DNA of 64,000 nt. It comes from Bradyrhizobium sp. 195 (GTDB lineage Bacteria > Pseudomonadota > Alphaproteobacteria > Rhizobiales > Xanthobacteraceae). Positions 50,774 to 60,495 of this stretch are shown here, one piece after another (the first letter of the stretch is position 1; each line of letters opens with the position of its first letter). The notes beneath the pieces were generated by a model. The model searched no databases. It was not told where the DNA came from and was given only the letters and a program-made list of their open reading frames with translations. Position numbers and translations under genes: made by a program. The DNA is taken from contig NZ_CP082161.1 of the NCBI RefSeq assembly GCF_023101665.1, positions 5,146,001 to 5,210,000 on the forward strand, given 5' to 3'.

Positions 50774-50854
50774 TCAAAACAGATGCGCAAAGGCGAGCCA
50801 GGCGGTCACCGCCAGGCAGAGCAGAACCGCGGCGTAAGGTAACGCGACGCGCAA
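50774..50854 (-). CDS. Possible 26-aa hydrophobic peptide
   Basis: TTG 50854 with GGGGAGG about 9 nt upstream opens a 26-codon frame: RVALPYAAVLLCLAVTAWLA and a short end. It forms a single membrane helix. It follows the 31-aa ORF after 19 nt. Too short for a firm call. Confidence 0.3.
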   Translation of the reverse strand: MRVALPYAAVLLCLAVTAWLAFAHLF

Positions 50855-50873
50855 GACGGCAAGCCTCCCCGCG

Positions 50874-50969
50874 TCAGCTCATCATCATCCAGGCAAATGC
50901 CACCAACATCACGAGAAATCCCGTGATTGCCGTCGCGACAAAGGCCTGTTCGATGCGATCCATCGCCAT
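50874..50969 (-). CDS. Possible 31-aa membrane peptide
   Basis: ATG 50969 has AGAAGGGGG a few bases upstream. The product starts MAMDRIEQAFVATAITG and continues with a hydrophobic helix ending MMMS. Single-span micropeptide; the ribosome site is good for such a short frame. Confidence 0.42.
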   Translation of the reverse strand: MAMDRIEQAFVATAITGFLVMLVAFAWMMMS

Positions 50970-51081
50970 TCAGCCCCCTTCTGTTTCCAGCCCGTACAAT
51001 TTGACGGTTTCGGGGCGGCTGCGCATTAGGCTATGTGAATCGGCCGCGATGCATTTTTCGGCTTGGAGGGGATGTCCACCC

Positions 51082-51690
51082 CTACTCGCGCCAGAACTCC
51101 GACAGCTCCTCCGCGGTCATCAGGTCAACCTGGCCGTGAAAGCGGGTGCGGTACATCGTCATGAGCGCGTCATGCCCGACGTCGGACGAGCTGCACAGCG
51201 CATCCTCGACGATGACGACCCTGAAGCCGAGATCGACGGCGCTCAGGACCGTCGACAGCACGCAGACGTCCGTCTCTGCCCCTGATATCACGACCGTGCC
51301 GACATTCTTGTCGACCAGCAGGCTCGCGAGGGCGGGATTGCTGAACGCGGAATAGGCCGGCTTGTCGATGATGGCAGCCGGCGGAACGAACTTGTTCAGC
51401 GCCGGCACGAGTTCGAGCGCGGATGGCGGAAGACGATTGCGGGTCGCCTCGCGCCAGCGATGAAAATAGCTCTGCCACTGGCCGGGACGATCTTCCGGAT
51501 CCTGCGGCGTGATGAATCGCGTGAAGATGGTTCTGGCCTGGTGGCGCGAAACGATCGAGACGATCGCCGGCAGGACCCGCTCCATCCACGGTGTCGCCCA
51601 TAAGCCGCCGGGGGCGAAAATGTTCTGCATATCGATGCAGAGGTGAACGGCATCCCTGATGTCGGCGACGTCCGAAGCGCTGTCCCTCAT
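51082..51690 (-). CDS. Isochorismatase-like cysteine hydrolase
   Basis: 202 aa. Catalytic triad D20 (LCIDMQNIF), K110 (IIDKPAYSAF) and C143 (GAETDVCVLST), with the cis-peptide just before the cysteine region. The family includes nicotinamidase and N-carbamoylsarcosine amidohydrolase. The substrate is unknown. It is upstream of a separate catabolic cluster (120-bp gap). Confidence 0.85.
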   Translation of the reverse strand: MRDSASDVADIRDAVHLCIDMQNIFAPGGLWATPWMERVLPAIVSIVSRHQARTIFTRFITPQDPEDRPGQWQSYFHRWREATRNRLPPSALELVPALNKFVPPAAIIDKPAYSAFSNPALASLLVDKNVGTVVISGAETDVCVLSTVLSAVDLGFRVVIVEDALCSSSDVGHDALMTMYRTRFHGQVDLMTAEELSEFWRE

Positions 51691-51809
51691 TGGTCTCCAC
51701 CGTCAAGCGCATCGCCGCAAGCCGTCAGTCGACATCGCGGCGGCGAATTCAGCGACTGAATGCCAATGGAAGGGCTTTGGTTCCGCGAACCCGGTCGCGC
51801 CGGCGTTCC

Positions 51810-52628
51810 CTAGACGCCCTCGCCCTCGGCGGCTTCTGCCGGCGCCACGTCGAGACGAACCGCGATGCCATTCAGGCCCGGGCCTGGCGCCGGATAGAGC
51901 TTCATGACGAGCGGATCGTGGCCGGGAACGATGTGGTCCGCGTCAGGTGCCGCGGCGCGCAGCTTGTCGAAGCCCACCAGCATGTCGCCGACATGAAACG
52001 CCGTCGTGAACGGGCGCTCGCTGGTCATGTTCTCGTAGAAATGACTGACGTCGGAGGCGAGCACGACAAGACCGCGGCGTGTGTTGACGCGGACGAATTG
52101 AAGACCGGCTGAGTGGCCGCCGGCCGCGTGGACCGTCAGCCCGGGCGCAATCTCGGCGTCGCCGTCGTAGAACAGCACCCGGCGCGCGTAGTTCAGCCGC
52201 ACGATCCCGCAGACGTCCTCAACCTCGAACGAATGCGACAATCTCGGATATTGCATATAGCGTCCGGTGGCGTAGGCCAGCTCGCGCTCCTGCAGATGGA
52301 ATCGCGCGTTCGGAAACCGGTCGAAATTGCCGGCATGGTCGTAGTGCAGATGCGTGAGGATCACATCCTTGACGTCGGCAGGATCGATATCGAAGGCGCC
52401 AAGCGTCTTGATCGGGCAGCGCAGGAAATTCCGCCTGCGCTGCTTGGCAACGTCCGCGTTGAAGCCGGTGTCGATGACGAATGTGCGCCCGCCTCCCCTC
52501 GCCACCCACATGAAATAGTCCATCGGCATCGGTCCGTCATGCGGATCGCCGCCGATGAAGTGCTCGCTGCGCTGGGCATCGCGCGTTGCGTAGCGGATGG
52601 CGAAGAGCTCGTATTCCGGGTCTGCCAT
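51810..52628 (-). CDS. MBL-fold metallo-hydrolase
   Basis: 272 aa. The metal site THLHYDHAG (H93, H95, D97, H98), FVIDTGFNADV before it, and later metal ligands at GGHSAGLQ, LASDVSHFYENM and IVPGHDPLV. This resembles the N-acyl-homoserine-lactonase branch, but the residues defining lactone hydrolysis cannot be verified by eye. It is the last gene of the leftward PrpD-CMD-MBL operon (11 nt after the CMD gene). Probably hydrolyses a pathway ester or thioester; inference. Confidence 0.83.
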   Translation of the reverse strand: MADPEYELFAIRYATRDAQRSEHFIGGDPHDGPMPMDYFMWVARGGGRTFVIDTGFNADVAKQRRRNFLRCPIKTLGAFDIDPADVKDVILTHLHYDHAGNFDRFPNARFHLQERELAYATGRYMQYPRLSHSFEVEDVCGIVRLNYARRVLFYDGDAEIAPGLTVHAAGGHSAGLQFVRVNTRRGLVVLASDVSHFYENMTSERPFTTAFHVGDMLVGFDKLRAAAPDADHIVPGHDPLVMKLYPAPGPGLNGIAVRLDVAPAEAAEGEGV

Positions 52629-52639
52629 GGCGCTCGCGG

Positions 52640-53029
52640 TCAAGAACCTGCCGCGTCGACCTCGTTGAAGGCCTCGCGCGCATTGCGGAAGGCATCGATG
52701 CCGGCCGGAACGCCGCAATAGACCGCGACCTGGAGCAAAATCTCCTTGATCTCCTCCTTGGTCAGCCCGTTCTTCAGGGCGCCCTTGACGTGCAGCTTCA
52801 GCTCGTGCGGCCGGTTCAGCGCGCCGAGCATCGCCAGATTGACGATCGAGCGCGTGCGCCGGTCGACGCCGGGCCGCGTCCACAGCGCACCCCAGCAGAA
52901 TTCGGTCGACCACTCCGCCATGGTGCGCGTGAACTCGTCGGCACCGGCGATCGACTTGTTGACGTAGTCCTCGCCGAGCACCTCTTTACGGACCTTGAGG
53001 CCCTTTTCGAACAGTTCGGTCTTGCTCAT
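52640..53029 (-). CDS. Carboxymuconolactone decarboxylase family protein, copy 1
   Basis: 129 aa. CMD fold: GLKVRKEVLG, ADEFTRTMAEWSTEFCWGALW, RTRSIVNLAMLGALNRPHELKLHVKGALKNGLTKEEI and LQVAVYCGVPAGIDAFRNA. About 60 percent identical by eye to the copy at 63047. PcaC-like enzymes decarboxylate gamma-carboxymuconolactone, but relatives have other roles. Positioned between PrpD and the MBL hydrolase. Confidence 0.87.
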   Translation of the reverse strand: MSKTELFEKGLKVRKEVLGEDYVNKSIAGADEFTRTMAEWSTEFCWGALWTRPGVDRRTRSIVNLAMLGALNRPHELKLHVKGALKNGLTKEEIKEILLQVAVYCGVPAGIDAFRNAREAFNEVDAAGS

Positions 53030-53056
53030 GATCGTCCCTTTCAGGTCTTGGAGATT

Positions 53057-54433
53057 CTAGTTGGAAGCGGCATGGCGCGACGCCGGCGGCGGCCGCAGCG
53101 ATTGCATGAAGCCGGCGATGTCATCGACCGCGTCGAGTCGCCAGACCGCTTCGATGACACGGTCTGCGTCCCAATCGCTTCGACCGGTCCGCACGCCCTC
53201 GCGCAGCTTGGCCTCGATGTCCCGATCTGCGAGCGGCGCCGCCTGGCTGCCCCGGGGCGAGATGACGGTCTCGGTGAAGACCTCACCGGACGCCAGGCGC
53301 AAGGTCACACGTGCGGCGCCGTCAGGCATCTGGTCATCAAGCTGCCCCCTCACCTTCTGCCGCAGTCGGGCTATATCGGGCCGGACGACCGTCTCGCGCG
53401 CAAATTCAGCGACCCCGGCGGCACCAAGCAATAATCCGCACGCCACGCCATGATGGATGCTGACGCGCGCATCGCGCTCGTTGTTGACGGGGCGATCGCC
53501 GCGGGCAAGCAGCAGCGCCGAGCCCTGTACCGTTACCGACTCGATCTGATCGACCTGCCGGCCGATGCGCTCGCGCAAAACAAGGCTGGCATCGATGACC
53601 GAATGGAAGACGATGCCGGCGGGGTAAGGCTTGTAGGTGTTCTTCGCGATCTCCCAGGTCTTGCCGAGACCGTCGAGCAGGCGAGCAATATCCGGCTCGT
53701 CGCCCATGGTGCGCGCCCAACCGAGCGGGCCTTCAATGGCACGAGGGGCCGCCTCATAGCCCTGCTGCGCCAGCAGCGCGGCGAACAATCCGTTCCGCGC
53801 AGCATTGCCCACGCTGACATTCTTGGCGGCACTGGGCAGGTTCTCGACATTGCCGGCCGACTGGCTCGCCGCAATTCCGATCGCATTCGCGATCCCCTCC
53901 GCCGGCAGCCCCAGCAGTTTCGCGCACGCCGCCGCCGCGCCGAAAATGCCGCAGGTCGAGGTGACGTGCCAGCCGCGCGCATAGTGGCGCGGCGACACTG
54001 AGTTGCCGATCCGGCACTCCACGTCCACACCGAGGATGAACGCGGTCAGCACCTCGCGCCCCGTCATCCCGCGCGTTTCCGCGAGCGCCAGCACAGGCGC
54101 GGCGACAGGCGCGGCCGGATGAATGATCGTGTCGGGATGGGTGTCGTCGAAGTCGAGCAGATTCGCCGAGACGGCATTGAGAAACGCGGCGCACATCGCG
54201 TCCATTCGCTCCGAATGACCGATGACCGTCGCAGTCGCGGCACCGCTGAACGGCGACAGCGTCCGCATCGCGGCCACAACCACGGGATCGCGTGCAGAGC
54301 CGAGCGCGGTCGCAAAGAAATTGAGGATCGATCGTCGCGCCTCGAGGCTCTGCGCCTCCACTTCCGCCCACGACGAGGCCGCGACGAAATCAGCGAGCGT
54401 CCTGCTCACGCTTGGAATTGAGTCTTGCGGCAC
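53057..54433 (-). CDS. MmgE/PrpD family protein, copy 1
   Basis: 458 aa from GTG 54433, which has GAGGAAG 9 nt upstream; the frame to 54523 covers the operator. PrpD landmarks: NLLDFDDTHPDTIIHPAAPVAAPVLALAE near 105-135, RHYARGWHVTSTCGIFGAAAA, NVENLPSAAKNVSVGNAARNGL and KTYKPYPAGIVFHSVIDA. The family includes 2-methylcitrate dehydratase, cis-aconitate decarboxylase and iminodisuccinate epimerase. Reaction not assignable. First gene of the leftward operon. Confidence 0.88.
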   Translation of the reverse strand: MPQDSIPSVSRTLADFVAASSWAEVEAQSLEARRSILNFFATALGSARDPVVVAAMRTLSPFSGAATATVIGHSERMDAMCAAFLNAVSANLLDFDDTHPDTIIHPAAPVAAPVLALAETRGMTGREVLTAFILGVDVECRIGNSVSPRHYARGWHVTSTCGIFGAAAACAKLLGLPAEGIANAIGIAASQSAGNVENLPSAAKNVSVGNAARNGLFAALLAQQGYEAAPRAIEGPLGWARTMGDEPDIARLLDGLGKTWEIAKNTYKPYPAGIVFHSVIDASLVLRERIGRQVDQIESVTVQGSALLLARGDRPVNNERDARVSIHHGVACGLLLGAAGVAEFARETVVRPDIARLRQKVRGQLDDQMPDGAARVTLRLASGEVFTETVISPRGSQAAPLADRDIEAKLREGVRTGRSDWDADRVIEAVWRLDAVDDIAGFMQSLRPPPASRHAASN

Positions 54434-54504
54434 GCGGGGCGTCTTCCTCGTTTTCCCGAACCATATGCCGATCCGCGGCAAACTGTCGACCCCAAATGTT
54501 ATGC

Positions 54505-54532
54505 TTGACAGCTTGTCTGACAATCATAACAA
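54505..54532 (+). promoter_or_regulatory. Promoter with GntR-type operator TTGTCTGACAA
   Basis: TTGACA (54505-54510), 16-bp spacer, TAACAA (54527-54532). Inside the spacer lies the perfect palindrome TTGTC-T-GACAA (54513-54523), the half-site pattern common in FadR/GntR operators. The sequence stands between the divergent PrpD and dehydrogenase operons. No GntR gene is present in the window, so the regulator would lie outside. Confidence 0.5.
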
Positions 54533-54657
54533 TCCCGCCCGCTGGCGCGGGGTCCCCTCGCCGCAACGCTTGCGGCCGACGAGACCGACCGCGAAACGAT
54601 CGACCAGAAGATCAAGAAGGCGCGCCCGTCACGGGACCGCGCGACAGGGAGTGAACG

Positions 54658-55551
54658 ATGGCGGGAGAAACGCTCGGCGTGATCGGCACGGGCCGCATGG
54701 GCGGTCCCATGGCGGGACGATTGATGGACGCGGGCTATTCGCTCGTCGTTTATGACACGCAGACCGAGGCAACCCAGCCGCTGATCAAGCGCGGCGCCCT
54801 CCCTGCCAACTCGCCGGCCGAGGTCGCCTCCCGCGCCGATATCGTGCTTGCGAGCTTGCCGACGCCCGACATCGTCAAGGCCGTTGCGCTCGGCCAGGAC
54901 GGCATCAGCAGCGGCAACCGCGCCAAGATCGTCATCGATCTGTCGACCTCGGGTCTCGGCGCGGCGAAGTTCGTCGCGGAAGGCCTGAAGGCCAAGGGCA
55001 TGACGCTGGTCGATGCGCCCGTGAGCGGCGGCATCAAGGGCGCCGTCAACGGCACGCTGGCCGTGATGGTGTCCTGCCCACAGGCGACCTTTGAGACCGT
55101 GCAGCCGATCCTGAAGAATTTCGGCAAGCTGTTCTATACCGGCGACAAGCCCGGCGTGGCGCAGACGGCCAAGCTCGCCAACAATCTGATGGCGGCCGCA
55201 GCGCTCGTGATCACCTCGGAAGCCGTCGCGATGGGCGTCAAGGGCGGCGTCAATGCCAAGGTGCTGATCGACATCATCAACGCCAGCAGCGGCCGCAACA
55301 GCGCATCCGAAGACAAATTCCCGCGCGCGGTGCTGCCCGGCACCTTCGATTTCGGCTTCACCACCGGCCTTTCCTACAAGGACGTCCGTCTCTGCGTGGA
55401 CGAGGCCGAGGCCATGGGCGTGCCGATGGTCTGCGGCGCGGTGGTGCGGCAGATGCTCGCGATCACCAACGCCAAATACGGCGCGTCATCCGACTTCACC
55501 TCGATCGCCAAGGTGCTCGAGGAGTGGGCCGGGGTCGAGATGCGCGGCTAA
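54658..55551 (+). CDS. 3-hydroxyisobutyrate-dehydrogenase-like NAD(P) oxidoreductase
   Basis: 297 aa. Rossmann motif GVIGTGRMGGPMAGRL (6-21), then VIDLSTSGLG, VDAPVSGGIKGAVNGTLAVMVSC (substrate-binding), and the catalytic lysine region AKLANNLMAAAALVITSEAVAMG. Beta-hydroxyacid dehydrogenase family (6-phosphogluconate, tartronate semialdehyde, 3-hydroxyisobutyrate). First gene of the rightward operon. GACAGGGAG lies before the ATG. Substrate unknown. Confidence 0.88.
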   Translation: MAGETLGVIGTGRMGGPMAGRLMDAGYSLVVYDTQTEATQPLIKRGALPANSPAEVASRADIVLASLPTPDIVKAVALGQDGISSGNRAKIVIDLSTSGLGAAKFVAEGLKAKGMTLVDAPVSGGIKGAVNGTLAVMVSCPQATFETVQPILKNFGKLFYTGDKPGVAQTAKLANNLMAAAALVITSEAVAMGVKGGVNAKVLIDIINASSGRNSASEDKFPRAVLPGTFDFGFTTGLSYKDVRLCVDEAEAMGVPMVCGAVVRQMLAITNAKYGASSDFTSIAKVLEEWAGVEMRG

Positions 55552-55582
55552 GCGCGCAAGCCATGGGAGAGAGCGCCCCGCG

Positions 55583-56977
55583 ATGACGATCGTCCCGACC
55601 GAATCCGGCAAAGTATCGCTCGCGCGCCAGATGGCGCGGAGCGCACTTGCTGTCGATCTCGGCGATTTCGGGCCGGAGGTCGTCGCCAAGGCAAAGCTCT
55701 GCCTGCTCGACTTCCTGTCCTGCGCCTTCGAGGCCGGTCATCATCCCTGGAGCCGTCAGGCGGTTGCCATCGCGCAAGCCGGCGGCCCCGCAACGATCAT
55801 TGGGACCTCGCAACTCTCCTCGCCCGCCGACGCCGCCTTCGCCAATGCCGTCATGGGTCACGGCCTCGTGCGCGAAGACATGCATGCCGCCAGCATCGCA
55901 CACCACGGCGTCGTGATCTGGCCGACCCTTCTCGCCCTGTCCGAACAGACGCCGCTGCACGGCGCCAGACTGCTGGCGGCCGCCATCATCGGCTATGAGA
56001 CCGGCGCGCGGATCGGCCGCGCGCTACTGACCTCCGACCTCGCGCGTCTCTACCGCCCAACCGGCCTCGTGGCCCCTCCGGGCGCTGCGCTTGCCGGAAG
56101 TTTCGCACTCGGCCTTTCCGAGGACCAGGCAACCAGCGCCATCGCGTTCGCGGCCAATACGTCCTCCGGACTCAACGAATGGCCGCATGCCGGCGGCTCC
56201 GACATGTATTTCCATCCGGGTTTTGCCGCCAGCAACGCGATCAAGGCGATCGGCCTTGCCGCGGCCGGCGCCTTCGGCTCGGAGACCATCCTCGAAGGCG
56301 AGGCCGGCCTGTTCGCCGCCTACCGACGCCAGGCCGCGCCCGACAGTATCGCGCTATTCCCGAACGGCGAATGCGAGATCATGGCCGTCTACAACAAGCC
56401 GGTCCCGGCCTGCAATTTCGCGCAGACAGCGGCTCAAGCGGCGCTCCGCGTCTCGCACGAGCTCGCCAGCACTGAGGAGATCGATCGTGTCGTCATCAGC
56501 GCGCCCGATGCCGCCGTTCGCTATCCCGGCTGCGATTCCGCCGGGCCCTATCGCAATGCGCTCCAGGCCAAGATGAGCATTCCGTTCAGTGTCGCGGCCA
56601 CACTGGCGCGGGGCGAGATCGAGGAAGAGAACTACGCCGAGCTCGATGATGCCGACATCATCCGCCTGGTTGCGGTCACCGAGCTCAAGGCAGATGCCGG
56701 CTTCACGGCCGCCTTCCCGGGCAGGCAGGGCGCGGAGGTGACCGTGCGGCTGCGCGATGGCCGGACCATTCGGCACGCTTTGCCCGACGTCATCGCCGCA
56801 ACCTCTTCGGATATTCGCGCGCGCTTCCGCAGCGCGGCAGCCGGCGCTCTCGGCGAGGACCGCGCGCGCCGGCTCGAGCAACTCATCGACGATTGCGAGC
56901 AGCTCGGCAATGCCGGCGCCATCGCCGCGCAATGCCGCCTGAACGCAACGGAACGGGCTTTACGATCGGCATCATAA
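55583..56977 (+). CDS. MmgE/PrpD family protein, copy 2
   Basis: 464 aa. FGPEVVAKAKLCLLDFLSCAFEAGHHPW (N-terminal helix pair), ANAVMGHGLVREDMHAASIAHHGVVIWPTLLALSE, SSGLNEWPHAGGSDMYFHPGFAASNAIKA and YNKPVPACNFAQTAAQAAL. The signature is the same family as copy 1 but the sequence is much more diverged, so the two are not a recent duplicate. Lies 31 nt after the dehydrogenase, in the same operon. Confidence 0.87.
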   Translation: MTIVPTESGKVSLARQMARSALAVDLGDFGPEVVAKAKLCLLDFLSCAFEAGHHPWSRQAVAIAQAGGPATIIGTSQLSSPADAAFANAVMGHGLVREDMHAASIAHHGVVIWPTLLALSEQTPLHGARLLAAAIIGYETGARIGRALLTSDLARLYRPTGLVAPPGAALAGSFALGLSEDQATSAIAFAANTSSGLNEWPHAGGSDMYFHPGFAASNAIKAIGLAAAGAFGSETILEGEAGLFAAYRRQAAPDSIALFPNGECEIMAVYNKPVPACNFAQTAAQAALRVSHELASTEEIDRVVISAPDAAVRYPGCDSAGPYRNALQAKMSIPFSVAATLARGEIEEENYAELDDADIIRLVAVTELKADAGFTAAFPGRQGAEVTVRLRDGRTIRHALPDVIAATSSDIRARFRSAAAGALGEDRARRLEQLIDDCEQLGNAGAIAAQCRLNATERALRSAS

Positions 56978-57056
56978 GAATTGCCGGAGAGTACGGGGGA
57001 AACATGGTCGACCTGGAGACCAGCTTGGAATCGTCAGCGACGCGGAGTCCGGGCTG

Positions 57057-57992
57057 ATGGAAGGATTCTTTCAAGCGCTCGCCGCGGGCCTTCTGATCGG
57101 CGCGGTCTACGGCCTGATGTGCGTCGGGCTCGGCATGATCTTCGGCGTCATGCGCGTCATCAACTTCGCCCATGGCGACTTCATGATGCTCGGCATGTAC
57201 ACCGCCTTCTATCTCTTCACCGCGGCCGGCGTTCAGGCGCTGTTCGGCAACACGGTGGGACCGTTCGTCGCCATCCTGCTGGCTGGGCCCGTGCTCGCCG
57301 TGTTCGGCTATTTCGTGCATCTGGCGCTGATCTCGCACGTATCGGGGACGCGCACCGCCTCGCTCGAAGGCGAAGGCCATTACGCCCAGCTCATCCTCAC
57401 GCTCGGCATCGCGCTGATCCTGCAGAACGGCGGCCTCATCGTGTTCGGCTCGGTGCTGGCCTCGATCCGCACGCCGCTGTCGAGCTCGGCCTGGGAGCTC
57501 GGCCCGTTCTTCGACATGAGCATCTTCCTCAACAAGGCCCGCAGCATCGATATGGTCGTTTCGCTGGCGATCATGATCCTGCTTTCGCTGCTGATCACGC
57601 GGACCCGGATCGGCAAGTCGCTCCGCGCCGCCGCGGACAATCCGACCGCCGCGACCTATATGGGCATCGACGTCGACCGCGCCCACCGCACCGCCTTCGC
57701 GCTCGGCTGCGGCATCACCGCGATTGCAGGCGGCCTGCTCGCCACCAACTATCCGTTCCACCCGTTCGTCGGCCTCGAATATGTCATCGTCATGTATGCG
57801 GGCGTCGTGCTCGGCGGCATGGGCAGCATCATCGGCGCGTTCTGGGGCGGCATGACGATCGGCCTCGTGCAGCAGATGTCGACGCTGATCCTGCCCACGC
57901 AATTGCAGAACGCCGCGATCTTCGCCGTCTTCCTCCTTATCATCTTCTTCCGTCCGCAAGGCTTCTTCGGGCGCATGGTCGAGAGGACGTGA
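57057..57992 (+). CDS. livH: Branched-chain-type ABC transporter permease
   Basis: 311 aa, about eight membrane helices. LivH signs: GAVYGLMCVGLGMIFGVMRVINFAHGDFMMLGMY, then LRAAADNPTAATYMGIDVDRAHRTAFALGCGITAIAGGLLA, and YAGVVLGGMGSIIGAFWGG. It is the inner-membrane pore partner of the LivM part. Gap of 79 nt from PrpD copy 2. LivH names the family only; the substrate need not be branched-chain amino acids. Confidence 0.92.
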   Translation: MEGFFQALAAGLLIGAVYGLMCVGLGMIFGVMRVINFAHGDFMMLGMYTAFYLFTAAGVQALFGNTVGPFVAILLAGPVLAVFGYFVHLALISHVSGTRTASLEGEGHYAQLILTLGIALILQNGGLIVFGSVLASIRTPLSSSAWELGPFFDMSIFLNKARSIDMVVSLAIMILLSLLITRTRIGKSLRAAADNPTAATYMGIDVDRAHRTAFALGCGITAIAGGLLATNYPFHPFVGLEYVIVMYAGVVLGGMGSIIGAFWGGMTIGLVQQMSTLILPTQLQNAAIFAVFLLIIFFRPQGFFGRMVERT

Positions 57993-57994
57993 CC

Positions 57995-59753
57995 ATGCTC
58001 CGGATGCGTTCCCTGCTGCCTCCCCTGCTCTTCACGCTCGCCTACGCCGGGATCTCGCTCGGCGTCACCAACTCCTACTACCAGCTCATCCTGACGCTGG
58101 TGCCGGTGTGGGCGGTGTTCGGGCTGTCGTGGAATCTGCTCAGCGGCTACACCGGCCTGATCTCGTTCGGGCACGCCGCCTTCTTCGGGATCGGTGCTTA
58201 CGCGACCGCGCTCGGCCAGATCTATTTCGACATCTCGCCCTGGTTGCTGATCCCGGTCGCCGCCATGCTCGGCGGCATCGCCGGGCTGCTGATCGGCTTT
58301 CCGACCTTCCGCCTCCAGGGCCACTACTTCGCGCTGGCGATGCTCGCCTACCCGCTCGCCATCCTCTACGTGTTCGAGTGGCTCGGCTTCCAGGAGGTGA
58401 CGCTTCCGATCAAGCGCGATGCGCCGATTGCCTATATGCAGTTCGCCGATCCGCACCTCTACACCCTGCTCGGACTGGCGATCATGCTCGCCACCATCGT
58501 GCTGACGCAATGGATCGAGCGATCCCGCTTCGGCATGGCGCTGCTCGCGATCAAGCAGAACGAGGCCGCGGCCGAGGCAGCCGGCATCAACACGCTGGCC
58601 TGGAAGCTGCGCGCGATCACGCTGAGCGGGGCCATCGCCGCCGCCATCGGCGGCTTCTACGCGCAGGTGCTGCTGGTCGTGACCCCTCAATCCGTGTTCG
58701 GCATGCTGGTGTCGGCGCAGGCGCTGACGGTTGCGATGTTCGGCGGCGTCGGCACGGTCTGGGGTCCGGTGATCGGCTCGGTGATCCTGATCCCCCTCGC
58801 CGAGATCCTGCACGCGGAGGCCGGTGCGCGTATCCCCGGCATTCAGGGCGTGATCTTCGGCATTGCCATCGTCTGCGTCATCCTGCTGGCTCCGGAAGGA
58901 CTGTTCTGGAAGCTGCGCGATCTCCTGCGCAAGCGGAGTGTTTCCAAACCAGCCGCCAGCGAAACTCCGGAACCGGCAGTGGCCAACGTGACGGCCCTGA
59001 AGCCCACCGCGCGGCAACGCGCAGCCACCGCTGAGGTCGTGCTCGAAGTGCGCAACCTATCGCGTTCCTTCGGCGGCCTGAAGGCGGTGCAGGACGTCAG
59101 CTTCAAGCTGCACAAGAACGAGATCCTCGGCATCATCGGACCGAACGGTGCCGGCAAGACCACGCTATTCAACCTCCTCAACGGCTTCCTGAAGCCGAGC
59201 CAGGGCGAGGTGCTGATCGACGGCCGCAACATGTCCGGCCAGCGGCCGCACGTGATCTGCGAGGCCGGCATCGGCCGCACCTTCCAGGTGATGCGACCGT
59301 TCCTGCGCATGTCGATCCTCGACAACGTCGTGGTCGGCGCCTATGTGCGCGCGCGCTCCGACGACGAGGCCCGGAAGCTGGCCGCCGACGCGGTGGCTCG
59401 CGTCGGGCTCTCTGCCGTCGCGAACCGTGTCGCCGGCGAGCTCTCGACCAAGGAGCTGCGGCTGATGGAGCTCGCCCGCGCGATCGCCGGCCAGCCGCGC
59501 ATCCTGCTGCTCGACGAAACGCTCGCGGGCCTCGGCCACGGCGAGGCGGACGAGGTCGTCGCCGTGATCCAGCAGCTCGCGCGCGACGGCATGACCATCG
59601 CCATCATCGAGCACACGATGCAGGCCATGGTCCGCCTGGTCGACAGCTTCCTCGTGCTCGACCACGGCGCCGTCATCACCGAGGGCCTGCCGGAAGTGGT
59701 GACGCGCGACAGCCGCGTGATCGAGGCCTATCTCGGCAAAAAGTGGGTGGGCC

Positions 59754-59767
<14 letters not shown>
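57995..59767 (+). CDS. livM-livG: LivM-LivG fusion: permease and ATP-binding protein in one chain
   Basis: 590 aa from ATG 57995, two bases after livH. Residues 1-320 are a LivM permease (LSGYTGLISFGHAAFFGIGAYATA, NEAAAEAAGINTLAWKLRAITLSGAIAAAIGG). A linker of about 30 residues (SVSKPAASETPEPAVANVT) leads to a LivG-like ATPase (from about 350) with Walker A GPNGAGKT, Walker B ILLLDETLAGL and IIEHTMQAM. The signature loop reads LSTKELRLMELARA rather than LSGGQ. Fused LivM-LivG proteins occur in this transporter family. The ATPase pairs with LivF. Confidence 0.92.
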
Positions 59768-60461
<694 letters not shown>

Positions 60462-60495
60462 CGATCATAAAAACAAGGACCAGGGAGCAAGCAAA

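Noticed and set aside
54434..54523. N-terminal extension of the leftward PrpD (ATG 54523)
   Set aside because: It would cover the promoter and TTGTCTGACAA operator and lacks family similarity; GTG 54433 has a good ribosome site.
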